A stretch of 24,895 nt of DNA from Polaromonas sp. UBA5171. Lineage in GTDB: Bacteria > Pseudomonadota > Gammaproteobacteria > Burkholderiales > Burkholderiaceae_C. The notes below the pieces were generated by a model. It did no database searches and was not told where the DNA came from. It saw nothing but the letters and a program-made list of their open reading frames with translations. Location of the stretch: positions 1 through 24,895 of the forward strand of contig DHWX01000104.1 of assembly GCA_002413395.1 (NCBI GenBank). The letters run 5' to 3'. The position numbers and the translations under genes were made by a program. This document shows, piece by piece, positions 1 to 7,333 of this stretch. The number at the start of each line of letters is the position of its first letter. The stretch's first letter is position 1.

Positions 1-35
1 AAGTGACAAAGATGGGCTAAGCGGAATGGAGCGCG

Positions 36-62
36 TGAGGGCTTCCTCTTTGGAACCCCTCA
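36..62. repeat. Imperfect inverted repeat (hairpin) at the left edge
   Basis: Arms TGAGGG-C-TTCC (36-46) and GGAA-C-CCCTCA (52-62) flank a 5-nt loop, with a single C/C mismatch. No T-run follows on either side, so an intrinsic terminator is possible but not shown. No coding region is visible in positions 1-186. Confidence 0.4.
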
Positions 63-140
63 TCAGGGCGGCAGGCTTGACCAAAATGCTGTTGATTGGC
101 CCGACCCAGTTCGCACGCACACACGTCTGCACCTGAGACT

Positions 141-190
141 GCTGTAAATCACGTAAAATGGCTGTAACATACAATCCACAGCTGTAATAT
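141..190 (+). promoter_or_regulatory. Three 20-bp-phased direct repeats (GCTGTAA) upstream of the toxin-antitoxin pair
   Basis: GCTGTAA occurs at 141, 161 and 181, each followed by an AT-rich triplet (ATC, CAT, TAT). The period is exactly 20 bp, about two helical turns, so all copies lie on the same DNA face. A -10-like TACAAT lies at 170-175 between copies two and three, with no good -35. Type II toxin-antitoxin operons are normally autoregulated by the antitoxin or the complex binding at the promoter. Reading these repeats as the operator is inference from position and phasing. Confidence 0.45.
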
Positions 191-549
191 TTGAAGTTCA
201 AGACTATCTGAGCCCGGAAGGGTTCGATCCCTATGCAAGGCGGCTGGCCGAATTGGCAGATCGGCAAGCCAGGGCCCCCGTGCTGGTGCGGGTGCTGCGC
301 ATGGCCGCTGGTAATTTGGGCGACTGCAAGCCGCTGCAAGGCGGCGTTTGGGAGCTTCGCATTGATCACGGCCCTGGCTACCGGGTGTATTACGCGCAAG
401 CGGGCAAACGCCTGATTTTGTTGCTTGCTGGTGGCGACAAGTGCAGACAACAGGCAGACATTGCAACCGCGATTGAACGCTGGAACGACTGGCAACACCG
501 AAGGAAGCAACATGAAAATCGCAAAATCTCCAGCATCCCGCCCGCATGA
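187..549 (+). CDS. RelE/ParE-superfamily (HigB/Gp49-like) toxin, no canonical start codon
   Basis: Toxin of a type II toxin-antitoxin pair; the family (PF05973-like) usually cuts mRNA at the ribosome. Visible family signatures are a basic helix with LADRQARA, then GDCKPL, WELRIDHGPGYRVYYA and LLLAGGDK. Recognisable family sequence begins at FEVQDYL (from 190), yet the frame has no ATG, GTG or TTG between the upstream stop at 154 and a TTG at 253. Only ATA at 187 or CTG at 208 precedes it. I give the homology-based start at 187; a TTG start at 253 would give a 98-residue protein lacking the first strand. The 3' end overlaps the antitoxin by 38 bp, consistent with coupled translation. Either a rare start is used or the start codon has been mutated. 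Confidence 0.7.
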   Translation: MFEVQDYLSPEGFDPYARRLAELADRQARAPVLVRVLRMAAGNLGDCKPLQGGVWELRIDHGPGYRVYYAQAGKRLILLLAGGDKCRQQADIATAIERWNDWQHRRKQHENRKISSIPPA

Positions 550-841
550 TGACGCCGTGGTGGAGCTGCTCAAGGCTGACCCTGACTTCGCCAGTGTGTA
601 TCTAGCGGCTGCGCTTGATGAATCAGAGCAGCCAGGTGGGCAGCAAGCCCTGTTATCCGCGCTACGGCACGTGGCAGAGGCCCAAGGCATGGCTGCTGTA
701 GCCAAGCGGGCAGGAATACCCCGTGAGAGCCTTTACCGCGCCCTATCTGCCAACAGCAACCCCACGATCAAGACCTTGCTGGCCGTGCTGGGTGCCGCTG
801 GCCTGCAATTGGCTGTGACCAGGCCGCACCAGGCTGCATAA
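512..841 (+). CDS. HigA-like antitoxin, addiction-module HTH protein
   Basis: A 109-residue partner of the overlapping upstream toxin. The N-terminal part is acidic and Ala/Leu-rich (residues about 10-45). The second half carries a Cro/C1-type helix-turn-helix: a segment around VAEAQGMAAVAKRAGI, then PRESLYRALS and a TIKTLLAVLGAAGLQL tail typical of putative addiction-module antidote proteins (COG3636-like). The start at 512 is preceded by AAGGAAG (501-507), a usable ribosome-binding site, and lies inside the 3' end of the toxin frame. In this family the antitoxin neutralises the toxin and represses the operon; the phased GCTGTAA repeats upstream are candidate binding sites. Toxin-first order is typical of higBA. 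Family assignment is firm; subtype is less sure. Confidence 0.85.
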   Translation: MKIAKSPASRPHDDAVVELLKADPDFASVYLAAALDESEQPGGQQALLSALRHVAEAQGMAAVAKRAGIPRESLYRALSANSNPTIKTLLAVLGAAGLQLAVTRPHQAA

Positions 842-857
842 CTGGCGCCGACATCAA

Positions 858-995
858 ATGGAGGCGGCGTCCGTGGGAGTTGCGATGACAGAATATCAAA
901 TTAACGAAAGTCAGCGCGCGCAACTTGACAAGCGGGGGCCGTCAGATCAGGGGCTGGACAAGCTGCGCGCCGCCTGTGTCAGAGAGAGAGCCTGA
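858..995 (+). CDS. Possible small ORF of 45 residues, unknown function
   Basis: An open frame from ATG 858 to TGA 993 begins 17 bp after the antitoxin stop. The product is hydrophilic, beginning MEAASVGVAM with TEYQINESQRAQLDK further in. The first ATG has no clear Shine-Dalgarno; an internal ATG at 885 is preceded by GGGAG at 874-878. I do not recognise it. It could be a third gene of the toxin-antitoxin operon, a fragment of a former gene, or chance. Confidence 0.22.
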   Translation: MEAASVGVAMTEYQINESQRAQLDKRGPSDQGLDKLRAACVRERA

Positions 996-1050
996 ATCAA
1001 GATGCTTGGTGTGTGCTGATTTTGGGGGTATAGCCCTTCATGATTTTTAA

Positions 1051-1233
1051 CACACCAACATCAAAGAACTGAAAACTTCCGGTGAAGAAATCGCTTCACT
1101 TGTCGCTGTAGAAAAGGCCGGGATGGCATTGCAGGATGCTATTGCAAATCTTTCCTATAGGGAAGAGATGGCCTTGGTGATTTCATCAATCTCAACGGAT
1201 TCCAACCATGCTGAATTTACCAAATTTCGATGA
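1051..1233 (+). pseudogene. Open frame resembling a gene remnant, overlapping the dehydratase start
   Basis: After the stop at 1048-1050 a frame stays open to TGA at 1231-1233. Its amino-acid texture looks protein-like: NIKELKTSGEEIASLVAVEK, then AGMALQDAIANLSYREEMAL, amphipathic and alanine/leucine-rich. The first in-frame ATG is internal (about 1123), so no complete gene is apparent. It overlaps the first 26 bp of the dehydratase in another frame. I do not recognise the family. It may be the tail of a gene lost by deletion, or chance. The rest of 996-1207 holds nothing else I can support. Confidence 0.25.
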
Positions 1234-2170
1234 CGTTTCAGCGGCTGCTGAACGTATCAAGGGCTATGCTCATCGCACCCCCGTGATGACCTCGCGTACG
1301 GTCAACAAGGAGCTCGACGCCGAAGTGTTTTTCAAATGCGAGAACCTCCAACGTATGGGTGCTTTCAAGTTCCGTGGAGCCTTTAACGCCCTCTCCAGGT
1401 TCAATGAGGAGCAGCGACGCGCTGGGGTCGTGACATTCTCGTCGGGAAATCACGCTCAAGCCATCGCCCTGTCAGCCAGCTTGCTGGGCATGCCTGCCAC
1501 GATTGTCATGCCGCATGATGCCCCGGCCTCCAAGGTTGCCGCGACGAAGGGCTATGGCGGGAACGTAGTCATTTACGACCGCTATAAGGATGACCGCGAA
1601 CAAATCGGTCGAGACCTGGCTCAGAAGCACGGTCTGACGCTCATTCCGCCTTACGACCACCCAGATGTGATTGCGGGTCAGGGAACTGCGGCCAAGGAGC
1701 TGTTCGAGGAAGTGGGGCAGCTCGACGCCTTCTTTGTTTCCCTGGGCGGAGGTGGTCTGCTCTCAGGCTCGGCCTTGGCTACCCGTGCACTGGCACCTCA
1801 CTGCAAGCTTTACGGTGTCGAACCGGAGGCCGGCAACGACGGGCAGCAGTCATTCCGCTCAGGCTCAATCGTCCATATCGAGACACCCAAGACCATCGCC
1901 GACGGGGCACAAACCCAGCATCTCGGCAATTACACCTTTCCAATTATTCAGCGCGATGTTGATGACATTCTCACCGTCACGGATGAGCAACTGGTGGAAT
2001 GCATGCGCTTCTTCGCTTCACGAATGAAGCTTGTGGTTGAACCTACCGGTTGCTTGGGGTTCGCTGCCGCAAGGAATATGAAAGCCGAGTTGAGTGGCAA
2101 ACGCGTTGGCGTGCTCATCAGTGGAGGCAACGTCGACCTCGACCGCTTCTGCTCGCTACTTTTGACTTGA
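1208..2170 (+). CDS. PLP-dependent threonine / threo-3-hydroxyaspartate dehydratase (serine racemase family)
   Basis: A 320-residue single-domain fold-type II PLP enzyme that deaminates a hydroxy amino acid (threonine, serine or threo-3-hydroxyaspartate) to a 2-oxo acid and ammonia in the cytoplasm. Hallmarks: the Schiff-base lysine K54 in GAFKFRGA, the substrate loop SSGNHAQ (78-84), the phosphate-binding GGGG (180-183), and SGGN (305-308) near the pyridine nitrogen. The segment VEPEAGND (204-211) lines up with the divalent-metal site of eukaryotic serine racemase (Glu205, Gly209, Asp211). That favours the racemase/hydroxyaspartate ammonia-lyase branch over IlvA, as does the lack of the C-terminal regulatory ACT domain. 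It appears monocistronic. The exact substrate cannot be settled from sequence. Confidence 0.9.
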   Translation: MLNLPNFDDVSAAAERIKGYAHRTPVMTSRTVNKELDAEVFFKCENLQRMGAFKFRGAFNALSRFNEEQRRAGVVTFSSGNHAQAIALSASLLGMPATIVMPHDAPASKVAATKGYGGNVVIYDRYKDDREQIGRDLAQKHGLTLIPPYDHPDVIAGQGTAAKELFEEVGQLDAFFVSLGGGGLLSGSALATRALAPHCKLYGVEPEAGNDGQQSFRSGSIVHIETPKTIADGAQTQHLGNYTFPIIQRDVDDILTVTDEQLVECMRFFASRMKLVVEPTGCLGFAAARNMKAELSGKRVGVLISGGNVDLDRFCSLLLT

Positions 2171-2295
2171 TTCAGGCCACCGAACTTCCTTGGGGTTCTC
2201 AAGGCAGCGTCAAGTCAATATGCCAATTCAGAGTGTGTTCATCAATCGGTCATCTACAGCAGATTTTTGAAAATATGCTATATGAATGAATCACC

Positions 2296-3060
2296 ATGCC
2301 AATTCCTTCCTTTTTCAGTTTTATCACCCTAGGGTTGTCCATTGCGCTCATACCCTTGCCCGTATCTTCGGCCCTGTTAACAAGTCATGGTCAGGCCGAT
2401 CAAATAATCGACGCCTGCCAGCTCAATTTGGCCCACGACAACGTGCGCATGTTCTGGCGGGGAACAGACGGTTCGGTATTCGGTAACTTTAGCCGTCTGG
2501 GTGAGTCGCTACTGGCGCGCAACGAACGGCTGATTTGCGCCACCAATGCCGGTATCTATGGCACGGATTTGCGACCTATCGGCCTGTACATTGAAGCCGG
2601 GAAGGTATTGCACAAACTCAATACCCGCAAAGAAGCGCACGGCAATTTCTACTTACAGCCTAATGGCGTTTTTCTGCTATCGGATCATGAGGCCGCTATT
2701 TTGAGCACCGACGAAATCGCCGTCGAACTGGACACACGGCTGCCATCCATTCGTTACGCGACGCAATCGGGTCCCATTTTGTTGCGCAGTGGCCAGATCA
2801 ATCAGTTATTTACTCAAGGCTCGGAGAATCGCGTTGTGCGCAACGCAGTTTGCGTAATAACGGCGGGCGACTTTGCCTTGGTGAAAAGTCGATCCCCTAT
2901 CAACTTTTATGATTTCGCTTTGCAGTTGCGAGACCAGCTGGGTTGTCGCGATGCCCTTTATCTGGATGGTTCGGTTTCCCAACTCTATCCCTTTGATAAC
3001 AGCAACCTTGGCCCGAGCTTTGGCGCCATGATTGGCGTCACGGAACCGACAAGGCCGTAG
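2296..3060 (+). CDS. Exported phosphodiester glycosidase family protein (DUF2233, NAGPA-like)
   Basis: A 254-residue protein with a probable N-terminal signal peptide (a hydrophobic stretch at residues 5-25 ending LPVSSA), so likely periplasmic. Family features: CATNAGIYGTDLRPIGLYIE (81-100), GNFYLQPNGVF (116-126), a TQSGPIL segment, and DALYLDGSVSQLY followed by a Gly-rich tail. These match the DUF2233/NAGPA fold, whose characterised members hydrolyse phosphodiester-linked sugars; the bacterial substrate is generally unknown. The next gene is convergent and separated by 163 bp. The start has no obvious Shine-Dalgarno, but it is the first ATG that leaves an intact signal peptide. Function beyond family level is not claimed. 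Confidence 0.82.
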   Translation: MPIPSFFSFITLGLSIALIPLPVSSALLTSHGQADQIIDACQLNLAHDNVRMFWRGTDGSVFGNFSRLGESLLARNERLICATNAGIYGTDLRPIGLYIEAGKVLHKLNTRKEAHGNFYLQPNGVFLLSDHEAAILSTDEIAVELDTRLPSIRYATQSGPILLRSGQINQLFTQGSENRVVRNAVCVITAGDFALVKSRSPINFYDFALQLRDQLGCRDALYLDGSVSQLYPFDNSNLGPSFGAMIGVTEPTRP

Positions 3061-3223
3061 CCGGAATTGAATTTGACGGTCACAAGGGGCGGCTATCTGA
3101 CAGACGGAGACACGTTCGCTTGGTATTGGACGCGAGGTGATGAAAAATCGGGCAGTATCCCAATTGCCAGCGATAAACGTTGCCCTGTGCGGATTTTCGA
3201 CACTGAAGCTTTGCGGCACATCG

Positions 3224-4834
3224 TTAATCCGCAGGTTTGCCCATCACGCACACAAGGTGATCCACCCTCCATAGCACCGTCTCGTCGTTCTGAGTCGAGA
3301 CCACGCGCGCTTTCTGGAGAAAGGGGTAGCGGCTGGGCATCGCTTTGCCGCCTATGACCCAACTCACGGGTGAGCTACAGACCGCCGTATTGAATGCCAT
3401 CGGGGACAGCAGCGTCAAGGCGGAGCGCTCGGCTGCGAACAGCCCGGCGTCGGCCATTTCCTTGCGGCCGTTGTCCAGCTTGAAGACATCTGGACTGGTC
3501 CAGTCGTCAACGATCGCAACCGGTTGCGTAAGCTTGGCGTACAGAGGTACGTCGTAGTAGTAGCGGTGCAGCATGAAAACGGGCTCATCTGGTTGGCGTT
3601 GCGTGGCCAGTTGCGTTGCCAAGTGACGCAACGACCCGTGTGGGTACGCCGAATACCCCAGCACTGCGCCGATGCTGATCGCCGAACTGAGCGTCACGCT
3701 AAGCCACCACAGGCGTGTCAGGCGCATGGAAGTCGCCCCCAAGCTCAGCATACCGTCGGCCATGAGACAGGCCAGGGGTGGAACGGCCGGAAGAATATAA
3801 CCGAGCAGCTTCGATTTTGGTGTGGAAAAAAACAGTGTGATCAGCAGTACCCAAAGCCACATCAGTAGCCGGATCGGGCGACGCTGCGTGTCCGCAAGGT
3901 AGTCGCGGGTCAACGGCCGGTACAGCCAGGGTAGCCACGGAAGGCTGAACAGGATCAGTACAGCGGGATAAAACCAGAACGGCTGGACGTTGTTGAAGCC
4001 CCCGGCGGTGAAACGGTCAAATTGCTGGACGATAAAAAAGTAGTCCAGAAAGTTGTCGAAGCGCCACTGCATGCCGATGAACCAAGGTGCTGCGATGAGC
4101 AAAAAAGCTGCAATCCCGGAAAAGGATAAAAGTAAAAACATCACCCGCCAGCGATGCAGCATGGCAAGCCAGGCCAGTATCACCAGCGCTGGCAGCACGG
4201 CACCGATCATTCCTTTGGAGAGCACACCTAGAGCCGCCATGGCATAGGCTGCCACGAGTGTGCGGCGATACGGCAACTGCTGTTCGATGTTCAGCACCGC
4301 GTGTGCCAGCAACACGATCGTTGCGGTAATCCAACCTGCCACCAGCATGTCGAGATTTGCAAATTGACCACCGATGTAGAACAAGGGCTGCACCAACAAC
4401 GCCACCAAGGTCATGCGACCGGCGCGTTCCCCCCACCATCGCTGTACAAACAGGTATAGCGCGAGCGCGCCCGTCCAGGCCCCCAGCAAAGGGGCCGTGC
4501 GCGCAGCCCACTCATTCAGCCCGAATAGCGACATCGATGCCGCCGTGATCCAGTAGAACAGTGGCGGTTTGTGAAAAAACGGCAGGCTGTTCAGGGTAGG
4601 GGTGAGCCAGTCACCCGAGCGCATCATTTCCCATGCGACACCGACATAGCGCCCCTCGTCGGGTAGCGCCAACGGTCGTAGCCACGCGGTAGCGGCAAGC
4701 CAGACCAGAATCAGTACTGCGGGAATGGAGGTTTGGCGCCAGAAGGAGCGCGAGGTGGGCGTCACGTTAAATGTGAAGCAGGGTGAGAACGTCGACGGTG
4801 ACCCCCGGCTGTGTCGTCGATAAGCGACCTTCAC
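3224..4834 (-). CDS. ArnT-like integral membrane glycosyltransferase (GT83/PMT family)
   Basis: A polytopic inner-membrane protein of about 536 residues, related to ArnT (lipid A 4-amino-4-deoxy-L-arabinose transferase) and other dolichyl-phosphomannose-type transferases. The first periplasmic loop after the first membrane segment has the signature DEGRYVGVAWEM, equivalent to the catalytic acidic pair of ArnT, followed by PTLNSLPFFHKPPLFYW. About ten further hydrophobic segments follow, including TPKSKLLGYILPAVPPLA. The most upstream possible start is GTG 4843. I prefer GTG 4834, because it overlaps the stop of a 30-codon upstream ORF as GTGA, a classic coupling arrangement; GTG 4765 is a third option. 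No other arn genes are nearby, so the donor sugar and acceptor are not established. Confidence 0.85.
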   Translation of the reverse strand: MKVAYRRHSRGSPSTFSPCFTFNVTPTSRSFWRQTSIPAVLILVWLAATAWLRPLALPDEGRYVGVAWEMMRSGDWLTPTLNSLPFFHKPPLFYWITAASMSLFGLNEWAARTAPLLGAWTGALALYLFVQRWWGERAGRMTLVALLVQPLFYIGGQFANLDMLVAGWITATIVLLAHAVLNIEQQLPYRRTLVAAYAMAALGVLSKGMIGAVLPALVILAWLAMLHRWRVMFLLLSFSGIAAFLLIAAPWFIGMQWRFDNFLDYFFIVQQFDRFTAGGFNNVQPFWFYPAVLILFSLPWLPWLYRPLTRDYLADTQRRPIRLLMWLWVLLITLFFSTPKSKLLGYILPAVPPLACLMADGMLSLGATSMRLTRLWWLSVTLSSAISIGAVLGYSAYPHGSLRHLATQLATQRQPDEPVFMLHRYYYDVPLYAKLTQPVAIVDDWTSPDVFKLDNGRKEMADAGLFAAERSALTLLSPMAFNTAVCSSPVSWVIGGKAMPSRYPFLQKARVVSTQNDETVLWRVDHLVCVMGKPAD

Positions 4835-4923
4835 CGCTGCCACCGCTGCAGCGCAGGTGGGAAGCGATAACAGAAAATCAGCGCCAGCACGGCTGGAAGC
4901 AGGAAAAGAAGTTTTGGACCCAT
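4831..4923 (-). CDS. Possible 30-residue hydrophobic leader or small membrane protein upstream of the ArnT-like gene
   Basis: Reading leftward, ATG 4923 opens a frame ending at TGA 4833-4831. The peptide begins MGPKLLFLLPAVLALIFCYR and ends in a basic Arg/Gln-rich tail. It would be one membrane span with positive ends. Its stop overlaps a GTG start of the glycosyltransferase as GTGA. There is no clear Shine-Dalgarno before the ATG, and a TATGCT element lies six bases upstream, so a leaderless transcript is conceivable. Small membrane partners of lipid A modifying enzymes exist (ArnE/ArnF are longer), but I claim no homology. It could be chance. Confidence 0.35.
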   Translation of the reverse strand: MGPKLLFLLPAVLALIFCYRFPPALQRWQR

Positions 4924-4945
4924 GGGAAAAGCATAAGGTGGTTGC

Positions 4946-4962
4946 CTTAATATAACCTTAAG
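4946..4962. promoter_or_regulatory. PmrA-box-like direct repeat upstream of the ArnT-like gene
   Basis: The plus strand reads CTTAAT-ATAAC-CTTAAG, two TTAA-centred hexamers 11 bp apart, the architecture of PmrA/BasR (and QseB) binding sites. On the minus strand, toward the glycosyltransferase, it reads CTTAAG-N5-ATTAAG. PmrA is known to activate lipid A modification genes, including arnT operons, so the location is functionally sensible. If the transcript starts near 4923 the site would be centred near -31, closer than in known PmrA promoters, which weakens the call. Confidence 0.4.
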
Positions 4963-5156
4963 AAAGAGGCATGATGGAACGGTAGTCTGCGCTCGTCCCT
5001 CCTGCACTAAGGCGAAGGTGGAACGATCGGCTCTTCGCGTTGTATCGCGGGGGTTGATGAATAAATCAAAAATTTAGTCAACCAGCTGCTGAACTGGCAT
5101 GCCGCAGCAGTGCAGTGTAAAGCTTGCGCCGTTGTGGAAAATACTCGACAGCGTGC

Positions 5157-5176
5157 TTTATTCGCTATCGAATAAA
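5157..5176. terminator. Perfect 8-bp inverted repeat downstream of hslR
   Basis: Arms TTTATTCG and CGAATAAA flank a 4-nt loop, seven bases past the hslR stop on its strand. The stem is AT-rich and no long U-run follows, so termination is plausible but weak. The rest of 4963-5156 holds nothing I can identify. Confidence 0.4.
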
Positions 5177-5183
5177 TGGCGAT

Positions 5184-5609
5184 TTAGCGATCCTTGTTAG
5201 GCATGATCGACGCGCTCCAGCGCTCGTCCCAGTCGTTGGAGGTCTCTTCGAGTTTGCGCCGTTCGCGCTTGGTCGGACGACCCTGGCCGATGCTCAGGGC
5301 CGGCTCATGGGCGAAGCGGTGTTGCTCGGTGGTTTGTTTGCGCGCCTGCAGGCTGTCGGAGGTTTCCTTGTAAAGCTGCTGGGCTACTGGTGCCGCGCCG
5401 CGCTGGCTGGTGATTCCGCGCACCACCAGCGTGCGAAGCACTGTGCCTTGTCGCAGCGCGACGCGGTCGCCCGGCTTGACCTCGCGCGCGGGTTTGACTT
5501 CCTGGCCGTTGATCCGCACCCGGCCTTTGTCAATTTCCAGGGCAGCGAGTGAACGGGTTTTGTAGAAGCGGGCAACCCAGAGCCACTTGTCAATGCGTAA
5601 TTTATCCAT
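5184..5609 (-). CDS. hslR: HslR (Hsp15) S4-domain RNA-binding protein
   Basis: A 141-residue cytoplasmic protein. The S4 domain fills residues 1-60: MDKLRIDKWLWVARFYKTRS, then GRVRINGQEVKPAREVKPGD, the fold that binds structured RNA. A basic, Gln-rich C-terminal tail follows with the GRPTKRERRKLE element characteristic of Hsp15. The characterised E. coli protein binds free 50S subunits carrying a stalled nascent chain and helps recycle them after heat stress. Length and tail fit HslR rather than RluB-like or tyrosyl-tRNA synthetase S4 domains. Transcription is leftward and divergent from the sigma54 activator, with a gap of about 79 bp between my preferred starts. I see no clear heat-shock promoter. 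Confidence 0.9.
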   Translation of the reverse strand: MDKLRIDKWLWVARFYKTRSLAALEIDKGRVRINGQEVKPAREVKPGDRVALRQGTVLRTLVVRGITSQRGAAPVAQQLYKETSDSLQARKQTTEQHRFAHEPALSIGQGRPTKRERRKLEETSNDWDERWSASIMPNKDR

Positions 5610-5688
5610 CAGACGCTATTTTGAGCCAACTGTGGCGCGGCACCGCGCTACCGGGTCTGCGGCAATGGCTGCGCGGTACCATCCGCAT

Positions 5689-7182
5689 ATGGAAAACACT
5701 GACAGCACATCGCACGGGTTGCCGCTCGATGCCCAGAGTATTTTGGCGCTGGCCGCGCGCTCCATGTTTCAACAGTTCTCCAGCATCAGCCAAGGGATGT
5801 TTTTGGTAGACCGGACTGGCCGAATCGTCTGGTTGAACGACGGCTACAAGCGATTTTTACCCGCGCTGGGATTTTCCTCGGAGGACCAGTTTGTCGGTCA
5901 CATGGTTGACGAGGTCATACCCAATACGCAGATGAGGCGCGTGCTGGAGACGGGCGAGGCGGTCTTGGTTGACCTGCTGACCAACCAGGCTGGCACCTTT
6001 GTGGTCAGCCGCATTCCGCTGCGCGATGAAGGCGGCGGAGCGGTGATTGGAGCCATCGGGATTGTGCTGTTCGATCACCCAGAGACCACGCTGCAGCCTT
6101 TGATCAGCAAGTTTTCATTGCTGCGTCGTGATCTCGACGATGCTCGCCGCGAATTGGCCAGTCAGCGTCTTCAACAGTCAGGCCAGCGCCAGTCCAAGTA
6201 CACCTTCGCCAGTTTTGTCGGCGGCAGCCCGGCCGCGGTGGAAGTCAAGCGCCAGGCGCGGCGTGCCGCCCAAACGTCCAGTCCGGTTCTGCTGCTCGGT
6301 GAAACCGGCACTGGCAAGGAGTTGCTGGCTCACGCCATACATGCGTCTTCAGCGCGCGTGCGTGGGCCATTCATCAGCGTCAATATTGCTGCCGTGCCCG
6401 GAACCCTGCTGGAAGCCGAGTTTTTTGGCGTGGCACCGGGCGCCTACACCGGCGCAGATCGAAAGGGGCGTGACGGCAAGTTCAAGCTCGCGGATGGCGG
6501 CACCCTGTTTCTTGACGAAATTGGCGACATGCCGCAGGCGCTGCAAGTCAAGCTGTTGCGCGCCTTGCAGGAGGGAGAAATTGAGCCGCTGGGCTCAAAC
6601 AAGCTGCTGCCCTTCGATGCGCGGGTTATCGCCGCCACATCGCGTGACCTGGCGACGCTGGTGCGTGAAGGCAAGTTTCGTGAAGACCTGTTTTACCGGC
6701 TCAATGTGCTACCGATCCGGGTGCCGCCGCTGCGTGAGCGCCGCGCTGACATTCCGGCGCTGCTGGAAGTGCTTGGCGAGGACATGGCGCTTCGCAGCGG
6801 TGAGCAGCAGCCTGAACTGGACCCCGATGCGCTGGCCCTGCTGTCGGCGCAGACCTGGCGCGGCAACATCCGCGAGTTGCGCAATGTGCTGGAACAGGCC
6901 GTGATGCGCAGCGATTCGCATCGCATTGCGGCCGAACAGATTGAGGAGGTGTTGCGCGAAGCGGGTGTGGAGCAGCTCGCGCCAGCAATGACGGCGCTTA
7001 CTGGTCCGGCGCCAGATTCGCCCGGTCACGACGCTGACGCCCTGCGACCGCTGGCCGAGCAGGTAGCGCAACTGGAGCGGCGTGCCATTGCGGCGGCCAT
7101 GGCCGCGACCCGGGGCAACAAGGTGGCGGTGGCCAAAATGCTGGGTATTTCACGCGCCACGCTTTACGCGCGACTCAATTGA
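5689..7182 (+). CDS. Sigma54-dependent transcriptional activator (PAS, AAA+, Fis-type HTH)
   Basis: A bacterial enhancer-binding protein of about 497 residues counted from ATG 5689. An N-terminal PAS-like sensor (about 25-130, with GMFLVDRTGRIVWLNDGY) is followed by a coiled linker. The AAA+ domain has Walker A GETGTGKE (204-211), the sigma54-contact loop as GAYTGA (251-256, Tyr for the usual Phe), Walker B GGTLFLDE (270-277), the arginine-finger region and GNIREL (392-397). A C-terminal Fis-like HTH (about 475-497) ends in ISRATLYARLN. The absence of a receiver domain suggests direct sensing of a small molecule or redox state through PAS. Upstream starts in frame exist (TTG 5587, ATG 5593, ATG 5665); the first two would overlap hslR. 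None has a strong Shine-Dalgarno. The sigma54 promoter before the livK-like gene is the obvious target in this window. Confidence 0.92.
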   Translation: MENTDSTSHGLPLDAQSILALAARSMFQQFSSISQGMFLVDRTGRIVWLNDGYKRFLPALGFSSEDQFVGHMVDEVIPNTQMRRVLETGEAVLVDLLTNQAGTFVVSRIPLRDEGGGAVIGAIGIVLFDHPETTLQPLISKFSLLRRDLDDARRELASQRLQQSGQRQSKYTFASFVGGSPAAVEVKRQARRAAQTSSPVLLLGETGTGKELLAHAIHASSARVRGPFISVNIAAVPGTLLEAEFFGVAPGAYTGADRKGRDGKFKLADGGTLFLDEIGDMPQALQVKLLRALQEGEIEPLGSNKLLPFDARVIAATSRDLATLVREGKFREDLFYRLNVLPIRVPPLRERRADIPALLEVLGEDMALRSGEQQPELDPDALALLSAQTWRGNIRELRNVLEQAVMRSDSHRIAAEQIEEVLREAGVEQLAPAMTALTGPAPDSPGHDADALRPLAEQVAQLERRAIAAAMAATRGNKVAVAKMLGISRATLYARLN

Positions 7183-7333
7183 TGCTTCAATCATATATTC
7201 CGTGAAAATTGTCCGCGGATAAGGCGCTTGTTGGAGGTTCGGCGCAAACAAGGGCGTGGGCTCGCACGGCGCGGTTCGGTCATTTTGTGCAGGTACCACG
7301 CCTGACCAGCGTGATTCCGAGGAGGAACTTGGT

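Noticed and set aside
3067..3357. Plus-strand open frame after the DUF2233 gene
   Set aside because: It starts at TTG without a ribosome-binding site and its second half is the antisense of the glycosyltransferase 3' end; no family resemblance.
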